Numbered from the stretch's first letter, positions 37,387-50,966 are shown. The stretch is 64,000 nt of DNA from Theobroma cacao (GCF_000208745.1 NC_030852.1:31574969-31638968); one strand, 5' to 3'. Numbers and translations are program-made. The notes: generated by a model from the sequence alone, not told the origin.

Positions 37387-38183
37387 AGTGCCCGTCTCCA
37401 TCTACATATAACTTCTATCAAACGCTTTTAAAACCTACATCGTTTGACATCAATTAACACTAACAAATTAATTACCAGGAAAGTTTTGTATGATAAACAA
37501 ATGAAGAGCAATTAATGCTCACAAAAGCTTGGTTATAGAAATTATGCTGGATGTCAGCACAGAAAACATTGGCAGCAAGTGCATCCACAGTTGAGTTTCA
37601 ATCGTAAATTGTGACCCAATGAAGGCAGCAGTATGTACAGTTCAATTGGGTTTTCCTACCTCGGAAGAATGTCCTGATACGAAGCCCTAGCACAAAGATG
37701 CAGAGTCATGGGAGGCAGAGTTCCACTTCCAAGGTTACTTTCTCTATTAGGATACCTTCAAGTAGTTCAGACATCCAACAGAAATACGGGAAATAAGTTG
37801 TTCTGGCTTTCGTGGAACTGGAGCAGGGAAGTGCTATTTTAAGGATTTAGGTCAAGCATGAACTCATCAAGTTTATCATAACATGTTACCTAAGTGAGCA
37901 CTCGTCTGTTACCATAACCAGAATGCAACGGAATGCCTTTGCCACATCTGAATTCTTTTATCAACCAAAATATCCTTCACATGAAACATTTCAGTGAATA
38001 ACTAGATTTTGTGTTTTCAATTTCGTTTACCCAAAAAGAAAATTCTGATTATTACTTGGACAAAAGTTACAACGTTGCATACAAAAACTAAAACTAAAAC
38101 CAAAACCATGTCCACTGTGTATTACCTACTCCTTAGTAACTTCAATCACAAGAAAAAGTGTCTTCACTCTTCAAAACATAGAA

Positions 38184-41100
38184 TTATGCTTGGACTTTTC
38201 GAACTTGGATGTGATGGGTTGATTCCCGACGCCAGATCGGTTGTGCTCCACTTTGGACAAGAGTAACATGCTCTCCCTCCTTCACCAAATTCTTGTCCTA
38301 AAGCATTGAAAAATTGTATGAGAAAAATGTTTAACCATGTAAAGTAATGATCAATAGGAAAACCGCTCAATGGCTGTGTATTAGTGGCAAAGGCTCTGGT
38401 CGACAAAATAGAAATCTCACTGCAGTTTTAGTCCATCTGTGAAGGGCATGAAAACTCATACCATTCATTCTTGAACCACTGGCCTTTTACCTCTTTACTC
38501 TCAGGTATGTCTTAGCCCATACTAAGGGATAGCCAGCTCATCGCCTGCATGTCTTGTTTCAACTAAGCCCCCTAAATTGGCTCCGCAACAGCTACAAGCT
38601 ATTCTAAGGTGCCAGGTAGGATAGCCATCCATTAATCCTACCCTCAAAATGGAAAATATTTTCTTCAATAAAAAAGCACTTTTAAGTACTAACCATTAAT
38701 AGCTTGAGTGCTCGGGAGAAGGTCTCCTCTGCATCATCTGAAAACTGCATATATATGGGCATGACCCCTTGATAAAGTGCCAGTCTCTGCTTAATCCTTT
38801 CCCTGCCAAGAACGAAAATTATTGCACAAAAGTGAGAACGAGGAATGGAAACAAGTTCTAAATGATTATCAATTAGAAATCTTTGACCATATTTGCAGTT
38901 AATCTGGCAAGAGATTGTCAGGAATAATTTCCATAAGGCAGTTTTACCAAACTTGAACACTAGCATTTTGTTGCACAACAATGTATATGATGCAAACAAA
39001 CATGATACAAAAATTATTCACCCAGCACAAAGTACATCAAAAACCAAATCCAAATAATAGGAAAAGAGTAGTTTATGTCATACAGCTACTGTAACTCACT
39101 CATTTGTGAAGGCAAAGATTGATGAGGAAGGACGGTAATGACTTAATAGTATAGCCATGGATCCTGTCCTTGTAAAGACAATGATTGGCGTGTTAAGGGT
39201 GTTAGCCATAGTTGTGGAATGGAAAGCAAACATTTCGCCCATATGACTCTGCAAAAGAATGCCCTCAATGTGGTCAGATTATAAAAGCAAAATTAGAGAA
39301 GGATTTTAACAAAAAAAGGATTAGAGATATTGAAAAGTAAAAGAACTAGAAAGGGTAAAATCTTTCAGCTCTCTTCAGCCCTATGTCATATACCCCTATG
39401 ATCTACAGGCAACATGAAAACACACACAACCTTGAATGACATTTAGCCGATTCCAAAGACTGATTACCTTGTAAGCATTAAAACGAACTGGAGGCATAAT
39501 GCTAACTGGAAGACTTGACTCGGTCCTCAATGCCACAGTGTGCATAACTTTAACAGCTTTAATTGGGTACCTTCAGTTGATGTCATGAATGATAAAATTA
39601 GTTACTAAATTTTAGAGATGTAGAAACCAATAAACAATATCATGAGGTAAATGTTAGATTAAGTTATCTAAAAAGAAACAAGATCAACAAATATTATAAT
39701 CTAACATGAATGTACCAGCTAATGTCAACACAGAAATTGAAGCAATTGAGGCCCTACATTCTTAATGATGATAAATTAGAGCATTCGGATGACCAGGCCA
39801 TCTAAAATCTGCCAGATGGCTTCTCACTGGAGCTTTGCCCATATAGGGCCAAAATTTCCGATATGTTCATGCTATTTAAAAGCCCATCAAACAAAATGAA
39901 GAACCTTGGATATACAAGGAGCAATAAATACGGAATATAATTCACTAGTCCACAACATAATAAAAGCATCCACAATTCTTGCAGAAAGCAGGTAATCCTA
40001 CTAACATCTAACAATTAACTGATATTTCAGCTTGCAACTTCCTAAGCTTATTACTGGTACCTCTATTCTAACACAACTCTATTCTAATACAAATAAATGA
40101 GGGACGAAAAAAAGGTAGAGTTTTAAATATAGTATATCCAGGAAATATATGTAAAGACCGGTGAGTTTAACAACTTTTAGCCAAGTTAACTCACTTTCCA
40201 TGTGCAGTTTCTCCAGAAAGCATAATTGCATCAGCACCTTCTCGAACAGCAATTGCGATGTCAGAAACTTCAGCTCTTGTTGGTGTAGGATGATTAATCA
40301 TGCTTTCAAGCATATTTGTTGCCACTATTACAGGTTTATGCATACTACGACACCTTCTAATGATGTCTTCCTGTTAGAATGACAACAATACAAGCTGTTA
40401 TGTGTGGAAATGGAAAATGATATTAATCCTAGAATCTAAACTTTACTTGTCTGGGCTGGACATAATAACACTATTGTCTATGACTCTGTAAGCCCCTCAA
40501 AAACAAATTATACAAATGGTTCTAAAACCATTTAATGGTTTCAAAATTTACCTTATTGTATGATTCATGATTTTTTCTTTAATGGACCTGAAATTCAAAA
40601 TGATCGTTTTATTTGTTTACTAAGTTTACCATTTATCAACCTGACAGTCATACCCTGTTACATACTTAACTTGATCCTTCCAAAAATTTCTCAATTCCTG
40701 AGAGTATTCCGGTGTTGACAACATTTTAACATTCAAACAATGGCACTTCATTCAAGTTTTTTTTTTTTTGGGAAAAAAATGATAAATGCATTTCTGTTAG
40801 ACCTATATTCTCATATAGAGCAAAAAGGTGACACATATCAACAATTAAAATTACCTGCAATAAAGGGACCTCCTCAATTGGAAGTTCAGCTCCAAGGTCT
40901 CCACGAGCAACCATTGCCTATAACGTTCACAAGAACAGTTAAGTTTCAATTGAGAATCATACAGACATCATTCGTCCTCATAATGCTTTTGGAGACTATA
41001 AACACATTCTAGAGGAAGCAAAAATATCAAAACAAACCCCATCAGAAGCAGAAATTATAGAGTGAAGATTTGGTATAGAATCAGCACTTTCAATTTTCAC

Positions 41101-43082
41101 AATAACGTGAATGTCTGCATTGCAGCCTGCGAGAGAGTTGGTGACAATACAGTTAGAAATGAAGAAAGCATAAATTATGTACACCCTTCATAATTTAACT
41201 GGAAACTACAAAAAGCCTTACCTTTCAGATAATCCTTCAACTCATGGACCACTCTAGCATCCTTCACAAAAGAAACAGCATAAAAATCAACTTGGTTGTC
41301 CACCCCAAATTTGATATCTTCCCAATCTTTGTCTGTAAACATGAAGTGCACCAGTCAAAATTTTGATTAACAAACAACATCAAACAAAACAGAACATGTT
41401 TAAGGAAGTAAAACTTCAAAGCGACAACATTACATTTAAAACAGAAAATAACCTGTTATTGATGGCAGAGTTGCACTTTTTCCACGCACATTTAAATGGC
41501 GCCTTGATTTTAGTTCTCCGCCATCAACTACTACACACTTAACCAAATCCTTTGTCTTTGCCTTCACAGCTAATGACATCATTCCACCTGGCATATAAAG
41601 ACACAGAGCCACTCATTAAGTTACATGTACAAGTAAACACTTGACAAAAATGTGCTTTTGGTTAGTGAATACTTACTAGATACACTCCTTTGGATAGAAG
41701 TTTAATTACAATGCTTAATAAAGAGAAACATATCATGCCAACAAATTTAACGGCATAACCAATTTGTCAGGTCTTTTCAAAGTACTCATACATTAAACAC
41801 ACAACCAGCAAACAGAAAGACAACATAAAAAAGATTTTGTCTATTCCAAGAGGAAAACGATAATAAAACAATTGACGGCATCTTTGAGAAGAACAATTCA
41901 TAGCATTTATTTCAATTGGTTCTAACTATACTGCCATACATTCAAAACAAAGATTCTATAACAAAAGACAAATCCCAACTTACACACACAATCTAACTCA
42001 TGCACCAATTAGGGGCATCAAAATGGAATCTATTCTCACCATCTACCAATAGTATGTCTCCAACCTCCACATCGTTCACAAAGTCGTCATAGTTTACACT
42101 AACAGTATTTTCTGAGCTAACTCCTCTTTTGATGGTGAAATTAAATTCTTGTCCCTCTTTAAGCTGTATTGGTTGGGGCACATCGCCACTTCTAACCTCA
42201 GGACCCTATATAAACAACAAATCAACCTTATCCCAATTAATAGCCAAAAGAGCTTTAATTCCCAATGTACAAATGGAAAACAAAATGGAAAGTTGGAAAC
42301 CAAAACATCTAATTAAACTTTGGTTTTGATAAAACTTTCCTTAAATGCCATAGTTAATGTTACTTTTTAAAGAAAGAGTATCATCGTTCAATGCATTGGG
42401 AATAACAATATTAACCGTAGATTGCTTCATTTAACATGAAAATATGTCTATAAATGGATCGAATACTGAGGCAATGATTAATAACTTAATTGATACCTTA
42501 GTGTCCAACATAATGGCAATGACTTTGTCTTCAAATTGAGCATTGTATTCCTTAACGAGATCAATGGTTTTCTGATGAGAAGAATGATCTCCGTGGGACA
42601 TATTCAATCGAGCCACATTCATTCCAGCCTCAGCCAGTTTCCATATCATTTCACGGGAGCTCGTCGAAGGACCGATTGTGCAAACAATCTTGGTTTTCCT
42701 CCGAGAACTCGAGTTCATTTTCACTTGGCCTAAAGCCCCGACTTTTAACAGCTCAACCGTCGGGTTCAGCTTGTCCTGAAAAATTAAACAATTGAAAACG
42801 ACATCCAAAAAAGAAGTGAAAAAGAGTGGTAAGGAAAAAGAAAAAGAAAAGGTAACTGACGGCGTTTAGACGGCCGTTTGAGCAGGTAAGAGTGCCGGTC
42901 CGAGCTGGAGTGATCTTCATGGATCTGATAGAAAAAGCTGCATCTCCTTTACGGAAAAAGAGACGTCGTTTAGTCCGATGAATCCCGGATTCGAACAGAG
43001 AATTATCGGTAACGTTGCGGAAAGACGATATATCGGCGGCGGCGATGGAGGCAGCGTCGGTTAAAGAAGTAATCGTCGCCAT
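38184..43082 (-). CDS. PKP3: Plastidial pyruvate kinase, beta-type subunit (PKP3-like)
   Basis: Converts PEP and ADP to pyruvate and ATP in plastids, feeding fatty-acid synthesis. Twelve exons (minus): 42861-43082, 42497-42775, 42040-42205, 41453-41587, 41222-41332, 41038-41126, 40855-40917, 40195-40370, 39468-39570, 39100-39248, 38694-38802, 38184-38297. All keep frame with GT..AG borders and give 571 aa. Residues 1-74 (Ser/Arg-rich, few acids) look like a transit peptide. Catalytic-barrel blocks: [75 protein letters not shown] and [11 protein letters not shown]. The C-terminal domain has [18 protein letters not shown] and ends in [16 protein letters not shown]. The residue pattern is closest to the Arabidopsis PKP3 type. 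Three G-boxes lie upstream (43687-43814). Confidence 0.94.
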
Positions 43083-43686
43083 TTGGAATTTGTTTGGTGC
43101 TGTTTGGTTTGGAATGGAACAGAAGAAGAAGAAACTGAACTCCTGAGAAAGAACAGAAAGAGAGAGGAAAGTGACAGGTGGAGATTTTTAAGCAGAAAAA
43201 AATGCCAGGAGCAGAGTGTTTGGCTACTAGCACACACTAGCTCTCTCCAGATGCTAGACAGTTAGGACTTAGGACTCGTTCTTCTCAGGTACCTGCTGGC
43301 TGCGGGGAACACAAAAAACCAGCGAAGTGAGTCCCACTCGCGTCTCGCACTCCTTTTATGAAGAAAGTCCAAAAGTTTAATAAATCATAAAAAGAATTAG
43401 TGTTCCGTATGCCCGGTATGGAGCGAGTGGCTACAAGATTACTGGGGTCCCACGCGGCCACACCTTTGGGCGCAGAGATCTTTTCTCTCCTCCATATGAA
43501 TCAAATGAGAAAAATATCGTTACACATTATCTGCTTTACAACTCTATACGCATTCGCCGCCCGATCTTTGCCACATCTACTGGCCCTCCATCGAACGTAT
43601 CAAATTCCAATACCAAACAACGTCAATGTGATATTTTGGACAGGGAACCCCTCATCTGGAAAGAGAGAAAAGCTTCTAAGTTAGTA

Positions 43687-43814
43687 GACACGTGTCCTTC
43701 AGCTGAAGCGAGTCCCATCTTTATCGGTATTCACTTCAGAACACTCAGAAGTCACGTGTTATTTGGGACGGCAACACTGGGATATTCTTCGCATAAAGCG
43801 GTATATGTCACGTG
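43687..43814. promoter_or_regulatory. Cluster of three CACGTG G-boxes
   Basis: GACACGTGTC (a 10-bp palindrome, 43687-43696), GTCACGTGTT (43751-43760) and GTCACGTGTT again (43807-43816) fall within 130 bp, with a further ccacgtcc at 43817. They lie 600-730 bp upstream of the plastidial pyruvate kinase ATG. G-box clusters are typical of ABA-, light- or bHLH/bZIP-controlled promoters. Confidence 0.5.
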
Positions 43815-43935
43815 TTCCACGTCCTTTCACAATTAGCCAATAAAAAAGAAATATGAAAAATCTTTTTTCACATATCATATTTATTTATTGTGTTTTTAAA
43901 TCATCATTTTAAATATTTATTAATAATAAATATTT

Positions 43936-46318
43936 ACCTAGGCCCACCTGGAAGCTTGGCAGGTGTATATCTTCACAGTACCTAGGCCCACTTGGAAACC
44001 TGGGAGGTGTACATTTTCCCATAAGCATTCCAAGTCCTAGATGACTATAAGAAATCAAGCGGATACCCAGGGAGTCACAAATATCCTTAATCTCCATCTG
44101 CTCTTCTCCCATGCTTAGCAGAGAAAATTGTACCTGGAATTGGGGTCGTTCTCGATGTAAGCCTTGGAATCACATCAACAACCAAAAGGAATTCTTAGTA
44201 GTAGCTACATGTTCAGGCATGGGATACATCAAAGTATTCTGTTTTAGTTAGATAGTTTGCCATTGAGGCTTAGCTTGGGTGGCGGTTTTGAGTACAAAAT
44301 CCAAGAGATTCAACATTAGTGCTTTCTTCCTGTGCACAAACCAAAAATAGAGAAGTGTCTAGATATCATCCATGCACTAAACTTATTGACATCCGTGATA
44401 AACTCAGCCATGTCCTCTATTAAGCAGGAATATGCTGTCTGCAAATAGCTACCCACATATTTATAACTAATTAATTAACTGTTTCTACAAAATTTTGAAT
44501 CAAATGAACAAAACGAAACAAAACCACAAAGCTTGAATCATGTTCTTCACTGAAACACTTAAACCCACTTATCCGTTTTTCTCTGTCATTTAACATCCTT
44601 AGAGTTGGGATTTTGGAGGATAAGGGAGGCAAAACGAGCCCAGACACTCTTTATGCATGTGTTTAAATGCGGCTATCTTTCTTACTGGAGGCTTTAGGTA
44701 GTTGGGCATATGCATCCACTGGAAGCCATGACCATCAAAGAGATTAGAAACTCCAAAACATAGGGTTGGAATGGAGAGAAAAAAAAAAAGTCACGAAACC
44801 AGAGATATGGCAGTAAGAGTGGCCCAAAAAAGTGTGATGGTTTGAATTTGATGAAAACAAGAAACACGAGCACAAAAAGTAAAGCAAGTATAACTGTTGG
44901 GGCACTTGGTTTAAAAATAACACAAAGCAGGTGCTAGGGGAAACACGATATTTCAAGGTTGCAGTGGTCCTTAGTTTAGCTACATGAAACACGAGCAACT
45001 ATAACCAAACCAAGATTCCTCTTAACATGAAAATTAGAAATATATCTAAATTATCTATACCTGAGCTGAACACAAAGGGACTCCCCTGGCTTTAAGGTAA
45101 TCGTAAATCTTTACAAGCTGTTTGGATCCATTATTGCTAACTCCAATAGCTTTAACTAAGCCCTGAAAATTTATATCAAGTAGATTTAGGCCAGTGAACA
45201 AAAAAAACTACAGAAACAAACTTGCTATGATGCCGGAAAAGATATTTTTTTTAAATGTTTGTTAGGTAGAGTGGAATTCTCAACTTTTTGTGGTTCAAGT
45301 TAAATCTAGGAAAAAAATTTCACATGCCAATCGAAAATGATTAGTCTCGCTTCTAGTAAACTGCATGATAAAATCCACTTTAAAAGTAATTAATAGCAAC
45401 CTGCTCATACGTTGCCCACTAAATCACCCCAAGGAGCTAATTCTTGTGGGGGAGCATGGTTTGCAGTAGACCAGTGTAACTGTCCAATTCCAATTTGCTT
45501 AATCTGCATTCCATCCCGAGAGGCCCTGGAAAACAGTTCTTCATCAAATTTAATTATTACTACATGTCGATCGACCGTGAGATAAAGAGGATCACTTATA
45601 TAAAAGCAATAGAATAGCAAACCTGCAAGTTTGAACAAATTGCCCTGGTGTTAGACGCCAGGGATATGCTGCAAACTTTGTAGCAATACAGTCACAATCT
45701 CATCTTCTATCCGCTTTTCCCCTGAGATTACAACAATATATAGTATTAATTACTAGAATAGTAAGATAAACAATCTCTTTTGTAAGATTGGGATGATACC
45801 TGAAGAGTCGTGGTTTTATCAGCTATGATAATAAAGGTCAATTGTGTCAGAACTGAGTACCAATCTCTAATTGTATTAGTTTCAAATTCCTTGACTTATT
45901 ATGAGAACCATACTGAAGTCAAGCAGTACTACATAAAGAGAGTGCATTATAATAAATTGACAGTCGACCATGAGTCAGTTGAACAAACAACTTTGAAAGT
46001 TCTCAACAGAAATCAAAATCCAATGTTCATTCCGCTGTAAGGCAGGTTCAATTTAGAATGAGAGAAAGAAACCAACCTCGAAATTCTCTAATAGACTTTC
46101 CTAGAAGTTTTTCACTCTGTCCATTGAGTTTTCCAGTCCCATAAGAATCCGCAGTATCAAAAAGATTGATATCATTCTCCACGGCAAGATTGAAAACTTG
46201 TTGAAGTTCATTATCCTTTGATTGCTGGTAACCCCAGAGAAGCTGGTTGCACCATGCCCAAGTCCCAAACCCCATTGGAGACACAAAGGACCCATTTCAC
46301 CTGCCTGGCAAAACAACC
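43936..46318 (-). pseudogene. Pyridoxal-reductase-like aldo-keto reductase pseudogene
   Basis: Resembles plant chloroplast pyridoxal reductase (PLR1, vitamin B6 salvage). Five exon-like blocks with intact splice borders: 46077-46318, 45623-45721, 45401-45525, 45061-45162, 43936-44133. They give [80 protein letters not shown] and ICDSLGIRLISYSHLGLGML. The catalytic D..Y motif region is present, but the gene is dead. It needs a frameshift just after MGPL, another before ATKFAAYP and a third at the end of block 3. The first exon with transit peptide is not found, and everything after GPR in the C-terminal third is missing. The last block carries a direct 46-bp duplication (43936-44015). The break point faces the pyruvate kinase promoter. 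Confidence 0.85.
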
Positions 46319-48406
46319 CCTGAAAATAAGTACATCCCAAAAAATCAAACCAGAATAACATGCACGCTTAGAGATAGATAATGAACTTTATGCCTCTAAG
46401 GAAGGCAGATGAGCAATGAGAATACTAAGGGCAAAAGCTTTCTAGAATAAAGGTTGAAAATATGAATATCTAAGCTCAGAAACTTTCTACAGTGAAGAAA
46501 GGTGTGAGATTTGGAGACGGTCAACCCATTACCAGTATAAAGGAAGGATTTTTTTTTTTTCAGCTGTTTCAAAAATTTTCGTTTTCTCTTCCTTCTTCTA
46601 TCTTCTCATGTCCTTTCAGCTAGTATTTTATAAGCATGAACTTTTTCTACCGATTGACATGTTTTATTTTTAGCACTGATTCTTCAAAATTTTAGAAAAT
46701 TTACATTTTTTTATTTTTCTTAAAAAATCTACACTTTTTTATCTTTTTCTAAAATCGACATGTACGTTCTTGTGTCGATTCTTTATGTGTTTGGCACCAA
46801 TCCAAAAATTAAATTTGAAATTTTACCTTTTGTTGTTATTCATTTATCAACTCTTGCTTTTTCTTTAAATTTTTAACATTTTTTTAAAACTTTTAAAATC
46901 GACATGTCAATTCTTGGTATCAATTCTCACTCTATCTAGTAGTGTCTGTTTTTCCAAAATTAATATGTACTTGTTTGAGTCGATACTTACAATTGTAAAT
47001 TTAAACTTTTAATATTTAAAAATGTTTTTTAATTTAAACTCAATTTCAAAATTCTTTAAGAATTTTCTTCACATTTAAAAACTCTTTTAAAATAAATCAA
47101 TTTTGTTATTTTAAAATCATAATAAAAAACAATAAATACAAAAACGAAAATTAATCATAGTTAAGATAGTAACAAATCACAAAATTTCACTTCAAGAATC
47201 TATGACTTGATCTTGGAAAAAAATTTGGCAGCTTTTTTCAAAATTCAATTCAAAAGTCTACAATTTGATCTTGAAAACATTCCGAACCTAATGACAGCTT
47301 GTACATATGCTTTGCATTTGGGAAATTTTAGGAACTCTACCTAATTCTTACTTTTTCTATCAATACTGTCTAAAAGAATTTTGATAATAAATCATTTTTA
47401 TAGTTCAAACTTGTGACTACAATGATTTCATATTAAAATTATGTGGATTTTTTCCCCATAAAGATCATTATTTAAATTACTTCCTACTCGCTACATTGAG
47501 CAATCAATGCATCAAGATAACTTCAATCTTTGAAGTCCATCTCTACGTATAAAAGTGTGTGTGTATATATATATATAATTAAACAATTTATGTAAATCTT
47601 CCATGCATATCCAAATAAATTTACAAAATAGTTTTCATAATCACTTGTACAACATTTTTGGTACATGGGCATCATTTTCAACAAGCATATCATCAAAGGT
47701 GCAATCTATTAAATATTTGTCTAATATCATTTTTCATATAACTTTGTATTTCTTTTTTCATCGATATGTTCAAATTTACAATTTTAAATGTAAAATTGAA
47801 TTAGACCATCCAACTTTGTTTTCTTAACATTTATGTTGAGCGCTAATTGTTTCTGGATTTAAAACACAAATGTCAAGAGTCAAAGTGGATCGGTATAGAT
47901 AAATTCTTTAAAAAATCCAATTAATTCAGTTAATGAAAATTTTTAATCGACTTAACTCTATGAAAGAGAAATACGACACGCTGGGTTCATTAGTTTGGAC
48001 AGTACAAAAGATGTAAACCCAAAAGCAAAGACGAGATTGCTCGCAGGCCCAAGTCATGGTGGAAACACTAACAGAAGCAGAGGAAGTTAGGGGCTTCTTC
48101 AATAAAACGAAGAGTCCAACCTAGAGAAGTTTTTTGGGCCCAGCTTCACTCACAGAGTTTGAGACTTAACATGCTTCTCCTTGACCTTTTCTGCGGGAGC
48201 ATTGGCACATCGCAATGATGAATTGAGCATTAGACTCGTTCCTTGAAACATGAGGCTCCTACCATCTTGTCTTTCCGAAGTCCGAAACCAATAAAAATCA
48301 TCACTTTGGCTGCAGATACAGCCATACAGGATTAAAGTCTCTCTTTCTGCAATTTTTTTTTTCTTCCATAACCAGCAAACACGAAGAAAAAGAGTGACCC
48401 GGAAAA
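46319..48406. other. Intergenic DNA, nothing recognised
   Basis: AT-rich, with repeated phrases built on 'aaaatcgacatgt(a/c)..ttcttg' at 46750-46990, probably decayed repeat sequence. 47950-48400 is the promoter and 5' leader of the next gene. A gggccc site-II-like element lies at 48135. Confidence 0.45.
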
Positions 48407-49600
48407 ATGAAGCTCTCACTGAAGCTCCAAGATGACCAAAACCCTCTCCTAAAGGCCAAAATACCCATTTCCATATTTAGCCAGCCCTTCATTTCTAGCC
48501 TCACCACCACCACCCCAACCACCAGCAGCAACAAATCCTCTCAAGACACTTCCTTTTCTCTCTCCACAAATTTCCCTTCTGGCCCTTCTCTCAAACTGTC
48601 ATATGCTCCCTCAACGTCCCCTACCACCACAATCCCTTTCTCTATTTCTCTGAAGTCTGGTCTTGGCCTCTTGGGCTCACCTAAAGATTCCCCTCTTGTT
48701 TTCACTGCTCAGTTTTCTCTTTCATCCACTAAACCCGGAACTGTGATCCCCACTTTCTCTCTCCATTTCAAGCCCCAATTCGGCAACTTTGCTCTTCACA
48801 AGGCCACTTCATCAAACCCTAGCCTTGAACCAGATTCTGGGTCTCACTCCATTCCTGGAACCCAGTTCCAATCTGGGTCATCTTCAAATTCTGAATTTGG
48901 AAATGGGTTTGCCCTAGATGGGTCATCAGTTTGGCAAGAAGTGAAATTGGAACCTCGTAGTGGAGTTGATGATGGGCTTGAAACCTCTAAGCTTGGCTAT
49001 GGAAAAGGTTTATATTCAAATGATGGGTTCGGTACAGAGAGGTCATTGGTGAGGGAAGATGGTAAGAAAGCTGGGATTTTTGGTGGAATTGCTGTTAGAG
49101 CAAGAACATTGTTTCCTGTGACAAAAAGGGCGGTGGTGAATTTGAGGTGGGCTGTGAATTTGCCTTCGGATGTGGGGTCAAAAATGCCATATTTGACAGT
49201 AAACAAGATTGGGATTGAGAGAGTCGAGGAGGTTAAGGAGGTGACGGAAGTGAAGAGCAAGAGTATTGAAAGTAATGTGGATGATTTGGAATTGTTGAAA
49301 GGTATGTATTCATGGATGAAAAGGGATTTGGAAACGTTGGAGAATGAGAATAGGGAAATGAAGCAGTGTCTTCATGATATGAGACTTGGGGTTTCAGCTA
49401 AGAATGTTCGTAGGGAAAGTGAGGGTATTGGGAGGAGGGTTTCCACACCTTCTGTGGAGAACTCAAACGAGTTTGAGCGATGGAGGGGCAAGAAAATTGT
49501 TGCTGACGACAATGGTGGAAGAGAAGTGAAGAAGAGTGTAAACAAGATGAGTGATGTGGAAAGTGAATTGCAGAAAGCTATTAAGGCTGCATCGAGTTAA
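48407..49600 (+). CDS. Plant protein of unknown function with C-terminal coiled coil (397 aa)
   Basis: A single open exon, so intronless. I do not recognise a function. The N-terminus (MKLSLKLQDDQNPLLKAKIP) and the segment GPSLKLSY..PFSISLKSGLG..FSLHFKPQFGNF (about 59-128) look like alternating beta strands, as in an uncharacterised plant family. Residues 130-220 are Ser/Gly-rich and probably disordered. A second conserved-looking block, RARTLFPVTKRAVVNLRWAV, spans 231-250. Residues 290-327 (heptad pattern, ELLKGMYSWMKRDLETLENE onward) form a likely coiled coil. The tail is basic and polar. There is no signal peptide or membrane helix. Coding-like composition over almost 1.2 kb and the conserved start make the gene secure and its role unknown. 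Confidence 0.8.
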   Translation: MKLSLKLQDDQNPLLKAKIPISIFSQPFISSLTTTTPTTSSNKSSQDTSFSLSTNFPSGPSLKLSYAPSTSPTTTIPFSISLKSGLGLLGSPKDSPLVFTAQFSLSSTKPGTVIPTFSLHFKPQFGNFALHKATSSNPSLEPDSGSHSIPGTQFQSGSSSNSEFGNGFALDGSSVWQEVKLEPRSGVDDGLETSKLGYGKGLYSNDGFGTERSLVREDGKKAGIFGGIAVRARTLFPVTKRAVVNLRWAVNLPSDVGSKMPYLTVNKIGIERVEEVKEVTEVKSKSIESNVDDLELLKGMYSWMKRDLETLENENREMKQCLHDMRLGVSAKNVRRESEGIGRRVSTPSVENSNEFERWRGKKIVADDNGGREVKKSVNKMSDVESELQKAIKAASS

Positions 49601-50966
49601 CGAGGTTTGAATTGATATTTGCTATGTATCATTTCCTTGCTTGTCCCTTTGAATGTTGTATATAGTGATTGAGCCTTTTGCTGTATGTAAAATGTGAGCT
49701 TTTGCTCTATTTAGGGATTGAGCTTATGCTCTTTAACTAAGACGATGCTACTCACTGTAGTTATTCAGGGTAGTTTAACACTTTAGTTTCAAAGCATTTA
49801 AACTCCTCAGTGAATGGTAATGATTGCAGCAATGATGGATTCCATGGATTCTTCCTTTATGATAGAGTAATGGATATCATCTTTTGAGCATTAATCTGTT
49901 TATGAAACTTTTTGGATCATCTGTGATGGTAATTTTTCACTGCTTCAGGACACTTTGATATATATACTACCCCAGTTAATTGATCCTCGTTGATGTTTAA
50001 TCAAATTAATTCTATCTTTGTAATGGATAATTAATACTAGGAATTTATTCTTGTTTTCCCCTTGCCTCTCATAATAGGCACTACAGAGACAGATAACATT
50101 ATCATTTGATAATATACTGCATTTCATTTTGCCATATTTGAGCCTTATGATGAACAACGAATTCATGTACTAGATGAGCTTACTACCACCATTCTGCTTT
50201 CTAAGTTAAATGGCATATCACAATTCAATTCCTGTGCAAGAGAGCATCATGACCCATTCTAGGTGTCTAAGCTTTGTCTGGTTTCTTAAGGAGATTGGTC
50301 GCCACACTTTTCTGCTGTGATTGGGCTATTAACATACTGTAATGTGGTGATGCAATGTGACCATATTTTACTCCCAACCAAGTAGAATATTGAAGAAAGA
50401 AGATGTGTGTTATTTTACATTTGAAAGGAAGTAAGCGCTCACTTGGTCTGCGTGGTGTGGTAGATGGTGCAAGATTTGCCATGTTGAATTGCTGAGAGGC
50501 TGATTCTGTTTGGATAGTAGCTGGTTTCTTCTCAATGCATATGGTAGACACTCTAATCATTTGATGCTTTCTCGATGTTAGTTGCAAGTTTCAGAAATAA
50601 AGCAATGAATGAAAACCATAGATGGAAGTTCCTTTGCCTTTGATCACAGAGGCCCTATGTGCCTTTGATTTCAGAAATAAAGCAATGAACCAATAACAGA
50701 CGGATGGAAGGTTGCCAGTGATTAGAAAAAATTGATTTCATTATCCTTTTTTAGCTTTATTTATAACAAAACAAGAAATGAACGGTCAATTCAGTCAAAA
50801 AATAATAATAGAAGAATCGATTGTAATAATACTCCAAATACCACCCTCTGAAGGTAAATTCATTCATTTCTATTCTTGCAGTTGATGCTTCCTACATATC
50901 AACTCCTCTTATTTGATCAAAGACAGTTATTTATCAACTTTAAACAACTATTCAATCCTTTTAACC
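49601..50966. other. Intergenic DNA between convergent genes
   Basis: Contains the 3' UTRs of the unknown gene (plus) and the ECA1-like gene (minus). The phrase tttcagaaataaagcaatga occurs twice, at about 50589 and 50669, within an imperfect 80-bp tandem duplication. The minus frame at 50267-50587 (106 codons) has no recognisable domain. Confidence 0.5.

Noticed and set aside
43400..43684. 94-codon plus-strand frame
   Set aside because: Located in the promoter of the minus-strand pyruvate kinase, no domain or splice context, amino-acid pattern unlike a protein family.
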